64,000 nucleotides of DNA from Kofleriaceae bacterium. Lineage in GTDB: Bacteria > Myxococcota_A > Polyangia > Haliangiales > Haliangiaceae. Both the position numbers and the translations under genes were made by a program. Below, in pieces: positions 1 through 9,029 of this stretch (its first letter is position 1; each line of letters begins with the position of its first letter). The stretch is from positions 124,001 to 188,000 of the forward strand of contig JANTGM010000001.1 of the NCBI GenBank assembly GCA_024762925.1, read 5' to 3'. Under the pieces are notes generated by a model. It made no database searches, had not been told where the DNA came from, and worked only from the letters and a program-made list of their open reading frames with translations.

Positions 1-212
1 CACACCGGTGGTTGCAGTTCCGCGAGATCGACGGCGAGCTCTTTGGCGACACCTCGTCCGATGGCCAGACTTGGACCCAGCTCGGTTCGGTGGCCCACAA
101 TGAAATCCCAGAATTTCGGGTCACAATTGCTGCTGGAACCGAAGAGCGCATTGATGAGCCAGGTTCTCTTCACATTGACAACGTGAATTCTGGTAGTTCT
201 CTTTGTGAATGA
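1..212 (+). CDS. C-terminal fragment of an unknown protein
   Basis: The reading frame is open from the left edge (first full codon at 3) to a TGA at 210-212, so this is the 3' end of a gene that starts outside the window. The visible ~69 residues contain SSDGQTWTQLG, a pattern common in concanavalin-like or DUF1349-type beta-sandwich domains, and end in HIDNVNSGSSLCE. The stop overlaps the start of the next gene (ATGA), so the two are probably co-transcribed. A beta-sandwich identity is only a guess; function is unknown. Confidence 0.6.
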   Translation, partial: HRWLQFREIDGELFGDTSSDGQTWTQLGSVAHNEIPEFRVTIAAGTEERIDEPGSLHIDNVNSGSSLCE

Positions 213-2227
213 GTCTTCTGGTTCTGGAAAACGCCGGCCTGAGTTTCGGCGATCGCGATATCTTCAGCGAGCTTGACCTGCGCATCAGCGAAGGGGAGCG
301 CATTGGTCTTGTGGGACCCAACGGTTCGGGTAAGTCAACGTTGCTCAAAGTCATGGGCAATCATCAGGCTCTCGATAAAGGCAAGCTGCAGGTGAGTCGC
401 GGTGCACGCATTGGCTATCTCCCTCAGGACATCGAACTCACAAGTGACCTTAGCCTTCGAGATTATGTTCTTAGCAGTGTGCCTGGACGGACCGAACTCG
501 ACGAGCAGCTGGCAACTTGCGAGGCGGAACTCGAAGAGGCGACGAAGGTAGGTGGCGACGACGAGCTCATGATGGAGCTAGCGACTCGGCTCTCCGAATT
601 GCACGAGCGAATTGATCACTTTGAGCGATTCTATTCCGAACACGAGGCCATGCGCATTTTAGGTGGCCTTGGGTTTGAGACCGGCGATCGTGACCGAGGC
701 ATGGGGGAGTTCTCGGGTGGTTGGAAAATGCGTGGCGTTCTTGCCGCGCTGCTCTTTCAACAACCTGATTTGATGCTTCTCGACGAGCCGACTAACCACC
801 TCGATATGCCAAGCGTGGCGTGGTTCAGTGAATTTCTGAAGCGCTACAAGCGGTCCTTTATTCTAATCTCCCACGATAGAGATTTTCTGAATGAGCAAAT
901 CAGTAAGGTGGTTAGTTTCGAGGTGGAGGGCGTCCGATCGTACCGAGGTGACTACGAAGCCTACAAGAAGCAGCGCGCGGAAGAGGCCGAGATTCTCACC
1001 AACAAGGCCGAGAACCTGGCCCGGGAACGCGAGCACATGCAGAAATTCATCGATCGCTTTCGAGCGCAGGCCAACAAGGCCGCCGCCGTGCAAAGCCGCG
1101 TAAAGGCGCTCGCCAAGATGGAGAACGTTGAGCGCTATCAAGAGAGGCGCACGATGCGCTTTCACTTTGCCCCTGTCGAACGCACCGTGAACGAAGTATT
1201 GCGCGTCTCGGAACTCGCAAAGTCTTACGACGATGTAGAGGTCTTCAAGAACGTAGACCTCACAGTGAAACGCGGCGAGAAGATCGGCATCATTGGGCCC
1301 AACGGCACCGGTAAGACGACCCTCCTGCGCATTGTCGCGGGGGAACTCGCTCCCACTGCTGGCAAGACCAAGATCGGAAACAAAGTGGATGTCGGCTACT
1401 ACGCGCAGCATCACGCCGACACCTTGCACCGCGAGTCAACGGTGTTTGAGGAGGTGCAGCGGGCAGGCAAGGGCGCTTCTCCCAATCGTGTTCGCAGTGT
1501 GCTCGGCGCGTTCCTCTTTAGCGGCGACGACGTTGACAAGCCGATTAGCGTGCTTTCCGGTGGGGAGCGTGCTCGCGTGGCGCTAGCGAGGCTGCTCATT
1601 CGTCCCGGCCACCTCTTACTCATGGATGAGCCGACAAACCACTTGGATCTCGAGTCGAGTGAATCGCTCGCCCAGGCTCTTAGCGAGTTCGAAGGAACCC
1701 TTGTGTTCGTCTCGCACAACCGAAGCCTCATTCGCACACTGGCGACCACCATCTGGAACGTGGAGGATGGGGCCGTTGAGAGCTATGGCGGCACGTTGGA
1801 TGAGTATATGCACAGCTGCCGTCTTCGGCTCGAAGCGAATGGTGAGGCAAATGGCGCGTCTGCAATTCCGACTGCGGTGTCGACAGCGCCAGAACTCGCC
1901 AAAGCCAAGAACGTGTCGAGCAAGAAAGAGGATGCTCAAGCGCGCAAACGCCGGGAGGCAGAAGCTCGCAAGCATCGCGCAAAGGTCATTGGGCCGCTAG
2001 AGAAGAAAGTCGCATCAACCGAATCGCGAATTGCTGAATTGGAAGATGAACAAGCTGAGAGAAGTTCTAAGCTAGCGGACCCGAGTGTTTACGAAGATGC
2101 CAAGCTGCGAAACGAGCTTCTCAACGCATTTCAGAACGGTGCGACGAAGCTCAGCGAGCTAAATTTGCGTTGGGAGCATCAACTTGAGGAACTCGAAAAG
2201 GCCAAAGCCAAGTTCGAGGCCAACTAA
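209..2227 (+). CDS. ABC-F family ATPase (YheS/Uup-like)
   Basis: A 672-residue cytosolic protein with two ABC ATPase domains and no membrane segment, the ABC-F layout of ribosome-associated translation factors. Domain 1 has Walker A GPNGSGKS (about 36-43), signature FSGGW (about 168) and Walker B ending DEPTNHLD (about 192-199). Domain 2 has GPNGTGKT (about 363), LSGGER (about 449) and a second DEPTNHLD (about 473). The linker between them is charged and includes FIDRFRAQANKA, typical of YheS/ABCF3-type proteins. Residues ~560-672 form a charged, probably coiled-coil tail as in Uup. The ATG overlaps the upstream stop. The subfamily (YheS or Uup) is not settled. Confidence 0.93.
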   Translation: MSLLVLENAGLSFGDRDIFSELDLRISEGERIGLVGPNGSGKSTLLKVMGNHQALDKGKLQVSRGARIGYLPQDIELTSDLSLRDYVLSSVPGRTELDEQLATCEAELEEATKVGGDDELMMELATRLSELHERIDHFERFYSEHEAMRILGGLGFETGDRDRGMGEFSGGWKMRGVLAALLFQQPDLMLLDEPTNHLDMPSVAWFSEFLKRYKRSFILISHDRDFLNEQISKVVSFEVEGVRSYRGDYEAYKKQRAEEAEILTNKAENLAREREHMQKFIDRFRAQANKAAAVQSRVKALAKMENVERYQERRTMRFHFAPVERTVNEVLRVSELAKSYDDVEVFKNVDLTVKRGEKIGIIGPNGTGKTTLLRIVAGELAPTAGKTKIGNKVDVGYYAQHHADTLHRESTVFEEVQRAGKGASPNRVRSVLGAFLFSGDDVDKPISVLSGGERARVALARLLIRPGHLLLMDEPTNHLDLESSESLAQALSEFEGTLVFVSHNRSLIRTLATTIWNVEDGAVESYGGTLDEYMHSCRLRLEANGEANGASAIPTAVSTAPELAKAKNVSSKKEDAQARKRREAEARKHRAKVIGPLEKKVASTESRIAELEDEQAERSSKLADPSVYEDAKLRNELLNAFQNGATKLSELNLRWEHQLEELEKAKAKFEAN

Positions 2228-2241
2228 CAATCGTCGATGCG

Positions 2242-2604
2242 CTAGCACTCCAAGCAAACACAGGTGATCGAGTTTTCCGCCTCGTCATCGTCACACGTAT
2301 CTGCAGGAGCCACACAGAGCCCATCACAGCTTGCGCAGTCTCGCGCGTTGCAACCCGTTGGAAGCGGTTCGCATGTTGATAGAACGGTGCCGCCCAAATC
2401 CTCGTTGACGCAGATCTCCGAGTCTGCGAGACACTCGATGGCCTGCTTGCCGATTCCACAAATCGTTGTTGCAGCCGCGTCGGGAAGGATTTCGCTGGAG
2501 TCTGCCCCCAAGGCCGCGTCATAGATCGTCGCGTCGGGATCTGGGGCATCACTGTCGGAGCATGAAGTCAGAAGTAGGATAGTGAGTGCCGCCCATACTC
2601 GCAT
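2242..2604 (-). CDS. Small Cys-rich lipoprotein
   Basis: A 120-residue predicted lipoprotein. The short signal MRVWAALTILLLTSC ends in a lipobox (LTSC, Cys15), followed by an Asp/Ala-rich linker and a compact C-terminal part with about twelve cysteines, including CASCDGLC and CVCLEC, which suggests several disulfides outside the cytoplasm. No enzyme motif is visible. It converges on the ABC-F gene and diverges from the lectin-like lipoprotein. A TATAGT box sits 9 nt before the ATG and no Shine-Dalgarno is seen. Function unknown. Confidence 0.75.
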   Translation of the reverse strand: MRVWAALTILLLTSCSDSDAPDPDATIYDAALGADSSEILPDAAATTICGIGKQAIECLADSEICVNEDLGGTVLSTCEPLPTGCNARDCASCDGLCVAPADTCDDDEAENSITCVCLEC

Positions 2605-2613
2605 TTCTGGGCG

Positions 2614-2619
2614 ACTATA
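2614..2619 (-). promoter_or_regulatory. -10 box of the Cys-rich lipoprotein gene
   Basis: TATAGT on the minus strand, 9 nt upstream of the ATG at 2604. No convincing -35 was found. The spacing puts transcription start at or next to the start codon, suggesting a leaderless mRNA. Confidence 0.4.
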
Positions 2620-2675
2620 GCCCTAGGTCTGAGAGAAATTGGGATTTTGCTGGCCATCATCTGACGGGGTTTGCG

Positions 2676-3272
2676 ATGATGAAGGAGATGCGCTTCCCTC
2701 TATCGTTCACCAGCAGCTGCCTTGTGGCATTGCTTGTGTCCGTCGGATGCTCAACGACGCTCTCTGGTGGGCAGCCTGATACTGTGGATGCTGGGTTCAG
2801 TGGATTTCCCGATGCAGCTCCACAGCAAATCGTCGCTGACGCCGCACCACAGGTATTGCCCTGCGTGGAAGGTGATACGCAGGTGTCGGACCCAGACGAC
2901 CAAACTTGCTACATGCTCTTCAATTCGATCCGCACTTGGCAGGCGGCTCAAGCGGATTGTCTAGCCGTTGGTGCGAACTTGGTCATCATCGATTCTGACG
3001 CAGAACAGCGAATCGTCGGAGGGCTCTCGGCCAACTTCCCACCTGACGGTCCTGACATTTGGCTTGGCGCAACTGACGAACTTGTGGAAAATAGCTTTGT
3101 CTGGGTGGATGGCCAGCCCATGGTGTTTCAGACGTGGCGCGATGGCGAGCCGAACAACAACGGGCCAGGTGACGATCCTGAAAACTGTGCGGTGATTGAA
3201 GGTGATACCGCTGCACACGAATGGGATGATCGCTCATGCATCGTTGCAGCTCCATACATTTGCGAGCGCTAG
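2676..3272 (+). CDS. C-type lectin domain lipoprotein
   Basis: A 198-residue predicted lipoprotein: basic start, hydrophobic stretch, lipobox SVGC, Asp/Ala-rich linker, then a C-type lectin fold. Lectin hallmarks visible are the WQAAQADC helix, IWLGATDE, the EPNN sugar/calcium loop, ENCAV, WDDRSC and a terminal YICER, with cysteines placed for the usual disulfides. EPN in the long loop is classically linked to mannose-type ligands in animal lectins; the ligand here is unknown. ATG codons lie at 2676, 2679 and 2688; 2676 is chosen because upstream codons would overlap the divergent gene. Probably surface binding or adhesion. Confidence 0.82.
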   Translation: MMKEMRFPLSFTSSCLVALLVSVGCSTTLSGGQPDTVDAGFSGFPDAAPQQIVADAAPQVLPCVEGDTQVSDPDDQTCYMLFNSIRTWQAAQADCLAVGANLVIIDSDAEQRIVGGLSANFPPDGPDIWLGATDELVENSFVWVDGQPMVFQTWRDGEPNNNGPGDDPENCAVIEGDTAAHEWDDRSCIVAAPYICER

Positions 3273-3393
3273 CTGAGTCGCCACGGACTGCGGCACAGAG
3301 TCTCAGGATCGGCCAGCTCTCGGTCTGACCTGCAATTGTTTCTGGAAACGCTGCGAGTTTTTCGTATTCTCGCGCCAAGATGGAGCAGCTTGT

Positions 3394-3915
3394 ATGAAAC
3401 TCCCTACGCGACTTCCGATTGCCAATGCACAGCGCTTTCAGCGCAGACGCGGTTTCCTAAAGGCGTTTGCTACCGCGGGTGCTGCTGCTGCGGTCGCAAT
3501 CAAGACCAAGCCAGCACGTGCAAACTGTCTCGACCATCGAGTTGCCATTGCCGAGCTCGCGTCGGTGGGGGAGGGAGCGTTCGTGGACTTCGAATACCCA
3601 ACTGCCTCTGATGTTGCATTCCTAACGCGTCTGCCGAGAGCGGCACGGGGCGGAGTCGGCCCAGGGCAGCGTGTTGTGGCATTCTTGCGGGCATGTCCAC
3701 ACATGGGGTGTGTGATTCGCGATCTCAAGATTGAAGATGCCGTCCTCGGGCCGTGTGGCTGTCACCGAAGCCGCTTTGACCTCGCGCGTGGTGGGCGACA
3801 GATTGTTGGTCGTGCAAGCCAAGATCTGGTGCAGGTGTTGCTCGAAATCGACGATGGTGTGGTTTATGCGACCGGCCTGGCGGGATTGCCCTACGGCCAC
3901 GCGATGGAGGGCTGA
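3394..3915 (+). CDS. aioB: Rieske subunit, arsenite-oxidase type
   Basis: A 173-residue Rieske [2Fe-2S] protein, the usual length of the arsenite oxidase small subunit. The N-terminus carries a Tat motif (RRRGFLKAF, about 17-25) followed by an Ala-rich segment, so it should be exported folded to the periplasm. Cluster ligands are Cys101 and His103 (CPHMGC) and Cys121 and His124 (CGCHRSRFD); Cys106 and Cys123 are placed for the family's disulfide. GGAG at 3382-3385 lies 8 nt before the ATG. Its stop overlaps the start of the catalytic subunit (TGATG), indicating coupled translation. In the family it passes electrons from the molybdenum subunit to cytochromes or azurin. Confidence 0.85.
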   Translation: MKLPTRLPIANAQRFQRRRGFLKAFATAGAAAAVAIKTKPARANCLDHRVAIAELASVGEGAFVDFEYPTASDVAFLTRLPRAARGGVGPGQRVVAFLRACPHMGCVIRDLKIEDAVLGPCGCHRSRFDLARGGRQIVGRASQDLVQVLLEIDDGVVYATGLAGLPYGHAMEG

Positions 3916-6539
3916 TGTCTAAGAAAACTTCTAATCGACGAAAGTCGCTAGCTGTGGTTGGAGATCGTGGCAAGATTTCTCGCCGTGGATTCGCTGGCCT
4001 CTCTGCAGCAGCGGCGGCGGTAGCGGCCACGGGTTGCAGTTCCGCAGAGCTTGAGAAACTGTCCTGCGAAGGTTTCTTGCTGCCGCCGAAGGGGGCAACA
4101 GTGCAAACCACTGCATGTGCCTATTGCATCGTTGGCTGTGGTTACAAGGCCTATAGCTGGCCCGTTGGTGAGGCGAGCGGCGGATTGGACGCGAGCGAGA
4201 ATGCTCTTGGCGTGCAATTCCCCGTAGAACCAATGAGTGGCAACTGGATATCGCCACAGATGTACAACATCGTCACGCGTGAGGGGCAACCGCATCATCT
4301 CGTTGTGGTGCCTGATGCACAGTCCGAAGTTGTGAATCGGGGAGGGGATCACAACCTTGGGGCGAGCTTGGCCCAGCGTTTCTACCGAGAGGACGGAGGG
4401 ACTCGCGATAGGTTGTTGCGACCACAGCTGCGCATCGGAGAAGAACTGCTCGACATCGGGTGGGATGAAGCGATTGCGATCCTGGGAGAAGTCACGAAGC
4501 ACATTCTCGCGACCAAAGGGCCACTCGCGTGGGGAATGAAGACCTATTCCTATCAGTTCTACGAAAACACGTATGCCATCACGAAGCTCGCGTTTGAAGG
4601 GATTCGAACGCCCTGCTGGTCTTCGCACGATCAACCTGCAGAAGGCTCAAGCACGCCTGGCTTGAGCGACGCAGGCATCAACGCGTTCAGCGCCTCGTAC
4701 CAAGACTGGCTGGACTCCGATGTGCTCTTTGTGTCGGGCTGCGCTCTCTACGATCAGCGCGCAATTCTCTTTTCACAGTGGGTCGCAGGTGGCCCCACGC
4801 TTATTGTGGTGAATCCCATCCGTGATGAGACTGCGGACTACGCTCTGGAAAATGGTGGCCTCTTTCTGCAGGTCGTTCCCGGTACCGATACTCTCTTACA
4901 AAATGCCATCGCCTACGTCATTCTTGATGAAGGTTGGCATGATGAGAGTTTCATCGCTGCGAGTTGTGTTGGTGACGCGGAGATTCTCGAAGAGCGCACA
5001 ACGAGCACACGGCGTGGTCGTTTCGGCGTGACCTTTTCTGAGTACCGAGACTTCATCTTGGCGGAGCCGATGCACCAGCCGGAAAATGCCGCGTCGATTA
5101 CAGGCATCTCCGCCGCGCAAATACGAGAAGCCGCCGAGTTGCTTGCTAGGCCAAGGGCTGGCGTACGACCAAAGTCCTCGCTGATGCTTGAGAAGGGCAA
5201 CTACTGGTCGCACAACTACTCGAACTCCGCGTCGTTTGCGAGCCTCGGTCTCCTTGTGGGAGCAGGCAATCGGCCTGGACAAATGATGTCACGCGGAGGT
5301 GGTCACCAGCGTGGCATGCTCAAGGCCGCGTCGTACCCCGAAGAACTCTCACCGGAACGACGAAACGGGGAGCAGGTGCCGCTCAACTTGGATGCGTGGC
5401 TCTTGCGAGGCAACCTGAGTCTCGCGTGGGCGATTGGCTGTACCTGGATGGGCGGAGGCAGCGCACACACGGACGCGCTCTTCGAGCAAACCCGCCGACA
5501 AGCTCGTGGGAGCAACCTGCCGCAGTTGACGGTAGATAGCGCGTATGTCGCAGGTGCTGGCTCATCGCTCGACTTCGATTCGGTGGTTGCCACGCTAAAG
5601 TCAAAGATCGATGCCGGTGGCATGTTCTTCGTTCAGCAAGACATCTATCCACAGGCCATAACCGAATTGGCAGACCTGGTGCTGCCGGCGGTGTCGTGGG
5701 GCGAGGCACCATTCACACGTATGCAGGGCGAGCGTCGACTTCGGCACTACGCAAAACTCGCAGACGCCCCTGGAGAGGCCCGTCCCGACTGGCGTGTGAT
5801 CGCCGACCTTGCTGCCTACCTGGGAATCGAGGGATTCGATTGGGCCGATGAAAACGCCATCTTTGTCGAAGGAGCAGCCCGCAGTGCTGGCAAAGCCAAC
5901 GACTATGTCGAACTTGTGCGCATGGCCGAGGAGCAGGGCATCAGGGCTCACGATGTCTTGGCAGAGCTGGGAACAACTGGCCTCCAATGCCCAATTCGAC
6001 GAGAGGGCGAGGCGCTCGTCGGCACTATTCGATTGCATGAAGAGGGGTTTTCCACCGCTAGCGGCAAAGCACTCTTTGTGAGAGCTGACTACCAGGAGCT
6101 TGTGCAATCACGCGATTCTGAGTTGGCACCTCGCCCAGGTGAGCTGCTCGTTACCAATCGCCGATTCGGTACACGCTGGAGTTCACTTGTAGAGGATTCT
6201 CGGAATCCCTATCGTGCAAGCCTGGGCCCAGAGAACCTCGTCGAGATGCACCCCGAAGACGCGGCAGCGTTGGGAATCTCGGAGGGGGATCGAATCTTCA
6301 TTAGCACCGACCGGTTGATGAGTGAGGACCTTGTGACTGAGAATCCCAACGAGGTGGGCGGAATGCAGGCAACAGCGACGATAAGCGATGTAGTGCTTCC
6401 CGGAGTCGTTTGTGCCTACTTCAACTTCATGGGTGCACCGGAAGGTGCTGCGAATTCTGTTGTGCCCAACTCGGTCGATCCGGTGAGTGGTCTTTATTCG
6501 TTCAAGCTTGGGCGTGGACGCATCACCAAGATCGGTTAG
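3915..6539 (+). CDS. aioA: Molybdopterin oxidoreductase, AioA family
   Basis: An 874-residue catalytic subunit of the AioA branch of the DMSO reductase family. Cluster cysteines are Cys68, Cys71 and Cys75 (CAYCIVGC). Compared with Alcaligenes faecalis AioA as I recall it, arsenite-pocket residues His195, Arg419 and His423 match His238, Arg460 and His464 (RGGGH), but Glu203 appears as Ser246 and cluster-side Ser99 as His146. The N-terminus has its own twin-arginine motif (SRRGF, 22-26), an Ala-rich segment and TGC at 39-41, like a Tat lipoprotein signal; AioA is normally exported by riding on AioB. It could oxidise arsenite, or be an IdrA-like or uncharacterised relative. No other arsenic or molybdenum genes are nearby. 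Confidence 0.8.
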   Translation: MSKKTSNRRKSLAVVGDRGKISRRGFAGLSAAAAAVAATGCSSAELEKLSCEGFLLPPKGATVQTTACAYCIVGCGYKAYSWPVGEASGGLDASENALGVQFPVEPMSGNWISPQMYNIVTREGQPHHLVVVPDAQSEVVNRGGDHNLGASLAQRFYREDGGTRDRLLRPQLRIGEELLDIGWDEAIAILGEVTKHILATKGPLAWGMKTYSYQFYENTYAITKLAFEGIRTPCWSSHDQPAEGSSTPGLSDAGINAFSASYQDWLDSDVLFVSGCALYDQRAILFSQWVAGGPTLIVVNPIRDETADYALENGGLFLQVVPGTDTLLQNAIAYVILDEGWHDESFIAASCVGDAEILEERTTSTRRGRFGVTFSEYRDFILAEPMHQPENAASITGISAAQIREAAELLARPRAGVRPKSSLMLEKGNYWSHNYSNSASFASLGLLVGAGNRPGQMMSRGGGHQRGMLKAASYPEELSPERRNGEQVPLNLDAWLLRGNLSLAWAIGCTWMGGGSAHTDALFEQTRRQARGSNLPQLTVDSAYVAGAGSSLDFDSVVATLKSKIDAGGMFFVQQDIYPQAITELADLVLPAVSWGEAPFTRMQGERRLRHYAKLADAPGEARPDWRVIADLAAYLGIEGFDWADENAIFVEGAARSAGKANDYVELVRMAEEQGIRAHDVLAELGTTGLQCPIRREGEALVGTIRLHEEGFSTASGKALFVRADYQELVQSRDSELAPRPGELLVTNRRFGTRWSSLVEDSRNPYRASLGPENLVEMHPEDAAALGISEGDRIFISTDRLMSEDLVTENPNEVGGMQATATISDVVLPGVVCAYFNFMGAPEGAANSVVPNSVDPVSGLYSFKLGRGRITKIG

Positions 6540-6558
6540 CTTTGGCTCGCCCAAAGCT
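6538..6558 (+). terminator. Hairpin at the end of the aioA-like gene
   Basis: AGCTTTGG and CCAAAGCT form a perfect 8-bp stem around a 5-nt loop and overlap the stop codon. No T-run follows, so it may be an mRNA 3' stabiliser or a weak terminator. Confidence 0.35.
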
Positions 6559-6570
6559 TCAATCGTGAGC

Positions 6571-6600
6571 TTGCTGTCAGGTTGCGAGGTGACCCATACT
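6571..6600 (+). promoter_or_regulatory. Predicted promoter of the Ser/Thr kinase gene
   Basis: TTGCTG (6571-6576), 18-nt spacer, CATACT (6595-6600). The ATG at 6608 is 7 nt past the -10, so the transcript would be nearly leaderless; no Shine-Dalgarno is visible. Confidence 0.4.
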
Positions 6601-6607
6601 GAACGCC

Positions 6608-7690
6608 ATGACGCAGCAACCGTCTACAGTGATCGGCGGCCGGTATGAGCTCGTCGAGCGCATCGCCGAAGGTGGCATGGCGATTGTTTGGAAGGCGCGG
6701 GTGCGAGGGGCGGCAGGGTTCGCTCGAACAGTGGCGGTCAAAGAGATCAAGGTCGAGTACCGGTCTGTTCGTCAGTACATTCAGATGTTTATCGAGGAGG
6801 CGCGCATCGGCACAGAGCTTGCGCATCCACACATCGTTCAGGTGTTAGACTTTCTCTTAGAAGGCGAGACACACTACCTCGTACTTGAGTGGGTGGAGGG
6901 CGTAGACCTTCACGACTTCGTGAGAGCCTTCAGCTATCTTGAGCAGCCAATTCCGTGGCCGCTGGCTGTGGCTGCTGGGGTGGGCGCTCTACAGGGACTC
7001 AGCGCCGCCCACGAGCGTGTCGCTCCGTCAGGCAAGACAAGCCCTGTCATTCACCGCGACGTCTCGCCGCACAACATTCTCATCAATCAAAGTGGCACCG
7101 TTAAGCTCAGTGACTTTGGCCTTGCGCGCGCCAGGGACCGCGCCTTCACGCTCACCGCGCCAGGAACGCTGAAGGGCAAGATAAGCTACTTCGCTCCTGA
7201 GATCACCAAGGGCCAGAAGGCCTCGACTCTCTCCGATCAGTTTTCGATGGGCTGCGTGTTGTGGGAGGCTCTCGCCGCAGAGCGCCTCTTTGAGGGAATC
7301 TCTGATGTCGAAGTCTTTACGGCGATTCGATCGGGGGAGGTCAAAAGCCTCAAGGAGGCCAGACCTGATCTTCCCGACCGTGTAGTGCAAGCCGTACATC
7401 GATCCCTATCACTTGCGCCCGAGGAACGCTTTCCCAGTGCGCGCGCTTTTGCGGCAGATCTCAGCGAGTGTCTGCGGGATCTCGGCGGAGGCCTCTACGA
7501 CGCCAGCGAGAGACTGGCTGCCGCAGTGCTGGTCGCTCGAGAAACCCTTTCGAACTTTGAGCCCAGCACCCGCATCTCTGCCTCTGACATGAACCTTGTG
7601 ACGATGTCACTGCAGATTGACGTTGACTCGGCGACCTTCGCTGGAACAACGGAAGTCATGGACGCACAAGACCTCCCAGAGGAGAGCTGA
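6608..7690 (+). CDS. Soluble Ser/Thr protein kinase
   Basis: A 360-residue eukaryotic-type protein kinase. Visible motifs are the glycine loop AEGGMAIVWKA (20-30), the ATP lysine Lys45 in VAVKEI, catalytic Asp151 in HRDVSPHN, the metal-binding DFG at 169-171 and an APE-like FAPE after the activation segment. All key residues are present, so it should be active. There is no transmembrane helix or sensor domain; the ~60-residue tail is low-complexity and rich in Thr and Ser. The next gene, apaH, begins 3 nt downstream, so co-transcription is likely. Substrates are unknown. Confidence 0.92.
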   Translation: MTQQPSTVIGGRYELVERIAEGGMAIVWKARVRGAAGFARTVAVKEIKVEYRSVRQYIQMFIEEARIGTELAHPHIVQVLDFLLEGETHYLVLEWVEGVDLHDFVRAFSYLEQPIPWPLAVAAGVGALQGLSAAHERVAPSGKTSPVIHRDVSPHNILINQSGTVKLSDFGLARARDRAFTLTAPGTLKGKISYFAPEITKGQKASTLSDQFSMGCVLWEALAAERLFEGISDVEVFTAIRSGEVKSLKEARPDLPDRVVQAVHRSLSLAPEERFPSARAFAADLSECLRDLGGGLYDASERLAAAVLVARETLSNFEPSTRISASDMNLVTMSLQIDVDSATFAGTTEVMDAQDLPEES

Positions 7691-7693
7691 GCT

Positions 7694-8503
7694 GTGGCCG
7701 AGGTCTATGCCATCGGTGACGTCCAGGGGTGCTTCGACACGTTGCAGGCTCTCGTGTCTTCGTTGCCGCTCAAACCGGACGACAAGATCTGGCTGTGCGG
7801 AGATCTTGTGAATCGAGGGCCAAAGTCGGCAGACGTGCTTCGGTGGTGCATGGAGCAGGGCAAGCGAGTGAAGGTCGTGCTCGGAAATCACGATCTACAT
7901 TTGCTCGCGGCGGCTGCCGGTACCAGAAAGCGCAAACCCAAAGATACGTTTGACGATGTGCTCGAAGCGAGTGATAGAGAAGAACTCTTAGATTGGCTGA
8001 AGCACCAGCCCTTGGCATATCAAGAAGGTGATCACCTGATGGTACATGCTGGACTCCATCCAACATGGAGCCTGGCAAAGACAATGCGCCTGGCTGGCGA
8101 ATGTGAAGCCGCGATTCAAGATGATCGTTGGCATGCCGCCTGGAAGCTCTCTCGCCCAGAGCCGCCAGCGTGGTCGGATTCGCTGCGTGGCAAGGAGCGC
8201 TTGGCTGCCGCGTTTAGCGTCTTGTGCGGAATTCGCACGATCTACCCGGATGGACGGCTCAACACCGAGTTTGCAGGCCATCCTGATAACGCGCCGGCGG
8301 GGACACTACCGTGGTTTTCCTCTTCCAACTGCGCGGCGACTGTGGTCTTTGGGCATTGGGCGGCTCTCGGTGTTCACATTGATTCCTCGCATCTGGGGCT
8401 CGACACGGGTTGCGTTTGGGGTGGCAAGCTCACAGCGGTTCGGCTGCGGGACCGCGCGCTTTTTTATCATCCTGCGCTGGAGAATCGTCGGGCGATTTCG
8501 TAG
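7694..8503 (+). CDS. apaH: Diadenosine tetraphosphatase ApaH
   Basis: A 269-residue calcineurin-type phosphoesterase matching symmetrical bis(5'-nucleosyl)-tetraphosphatase, which splits Ap4A into two ADP. The PPP-family metal and phosphate motifs appear in order: [22 protein letters not shown] and FGHWA. Length is normal for ApaH. It starts at GTG 7694, three bases after the kinase stop. In enterobacteria ApaH controls stress-induced dinucleotide alarmones and removes Np4 caps from RNA. Its last 37 bases overlap the 3' end of the convergent DUF1285-like gene. Confidence 0.9.
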   Translation: MAEVYAIGDVQGCFDTLQALVSSLPLKPDDKIWLCGDLVNRGPKSADVLRWCMEQGKRVKVVLGNHDLHLLAAAAGTRKRKPKDTFDDVLEASDREELLDWLKHQPLAYQEGDHLMVHAGLHPTWSLAKTMRLAGECEAAIQDDRWHAAWKLSRPEPPAWSDSLRGKERLAAAFSVLCGIRTIYPDGRLNTEFAGHPDNAPAGTLPWFSSSNCAATVVFGHWAALGVHIDSSHLGLDTGCVWGGKLTAVRLRDRALFYHPALENRRAIS

Positions 8504-8958
8504 CTCTGCCCGTGTGCTCGTAGCGAGAAGCTCTCGTCGTCATCCGAGGTAGCAACGATGTTCTCAGCCAGCTGGTAGTAGGCTTTGGTGAGAAAGCGGG
8601 CAGTGAGTTTACCTTGGCGAACGGCGCAGTACATGGCGCTATCGTCAGCTTGTTCGAGCGTGTCGTATGCGAGTTCTTCTGAGGTGCCATCATTGAGGAG
8701 GAGGGTTGCGCGATTGTCCTGCCACTGCACCGATGTCACGAGAAGGTGCGCATCTTCGACGTCCACGTACGCATAGCGGTGTTCGTCGAGCCTGAGAATG
8801 CTACGGCCATCGGGCAGCCGATCGAGCCAGCGTCGCAGAGCCGTCTGAAATCGCTTGTGCGTGACTTCTTGGCCCTCGTGCCACAGCCGCCCCTCGCGAT
8901 CGAGGCGAATGCCTGATTGTCGCAGTCGCTCAATCTGCTCGGGGCTCAGCGAAACCAC
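8467..8958 (-). CDS. DUF1285-like protein
   Basis: A predicted 163-residue soluble protein. The order [13 protein letters not shown], a helical RRWLDRL segment, [10 protein letters not shown] and a late [10 protein letters not shown] resembles DUF1285, a family of unknown function. The frame stays open upstream to a possible ATG at 9039, but a minus-strand terminator at 8993-9022 falls in that extension, so GTG 8958 is the more likely start; no strong ribosome site is seen. The gene converges on apaH and overlaps its end by 37 nt. Family assignment is by pattern only. Confidence 0.6.
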   Translation of the reverse strand: MVSLSPEQIERLRQSGIRLDREGRLWHEGQEVTHKRFQTALRRWLDRLPDGRSILRLDEHRYAYVDVEDAHLLVTSVQWQDNRATLLLNDGTSEELAYDTLEQADDSAMYCAVRQGKLTARFLTKAYYQLAENIVATSDDDESFSLRAHGQSYEIARRFSSAG

Positions 8959-8992
8959 AGCAAGACAGTAGTGTCGCCGCTTGCTCCCAGGC

Positions 8993-9022
8993 AAAGAAAA
9001 AGGCGCCCAATATTGGACGCCT
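8993..9022 (-). terminator. Rho-independent terminator after the DUF465 gene
   Basis: The hairpin at 9001-9022 pairs AGGCG.CCAAT with ATTGG.CGCCT (one mismatch). Read on the minus strand it is followed by TTTTCTTT (8993-9000). It lies 8 nt past the stop of the DUF465 gene. Confidence 0.7.
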
Positions 9023-9029
9023 CGGTTTC

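Noticed and set aside
3948-4634. A 228-codon minus-strand ORF
   Set aside because: Antisense to the AioA-like gene; no family resemblance.
3394-6539. Calling the Rieske/molybdopterin pair a nitrate or formate enzyme
   Set aside because: CAYCIVGC, the 3Fe-4S-type spacing, the RGGGH motif and the AioB-like partner fit the AioA family rather than NarG, NapA or FdhF.
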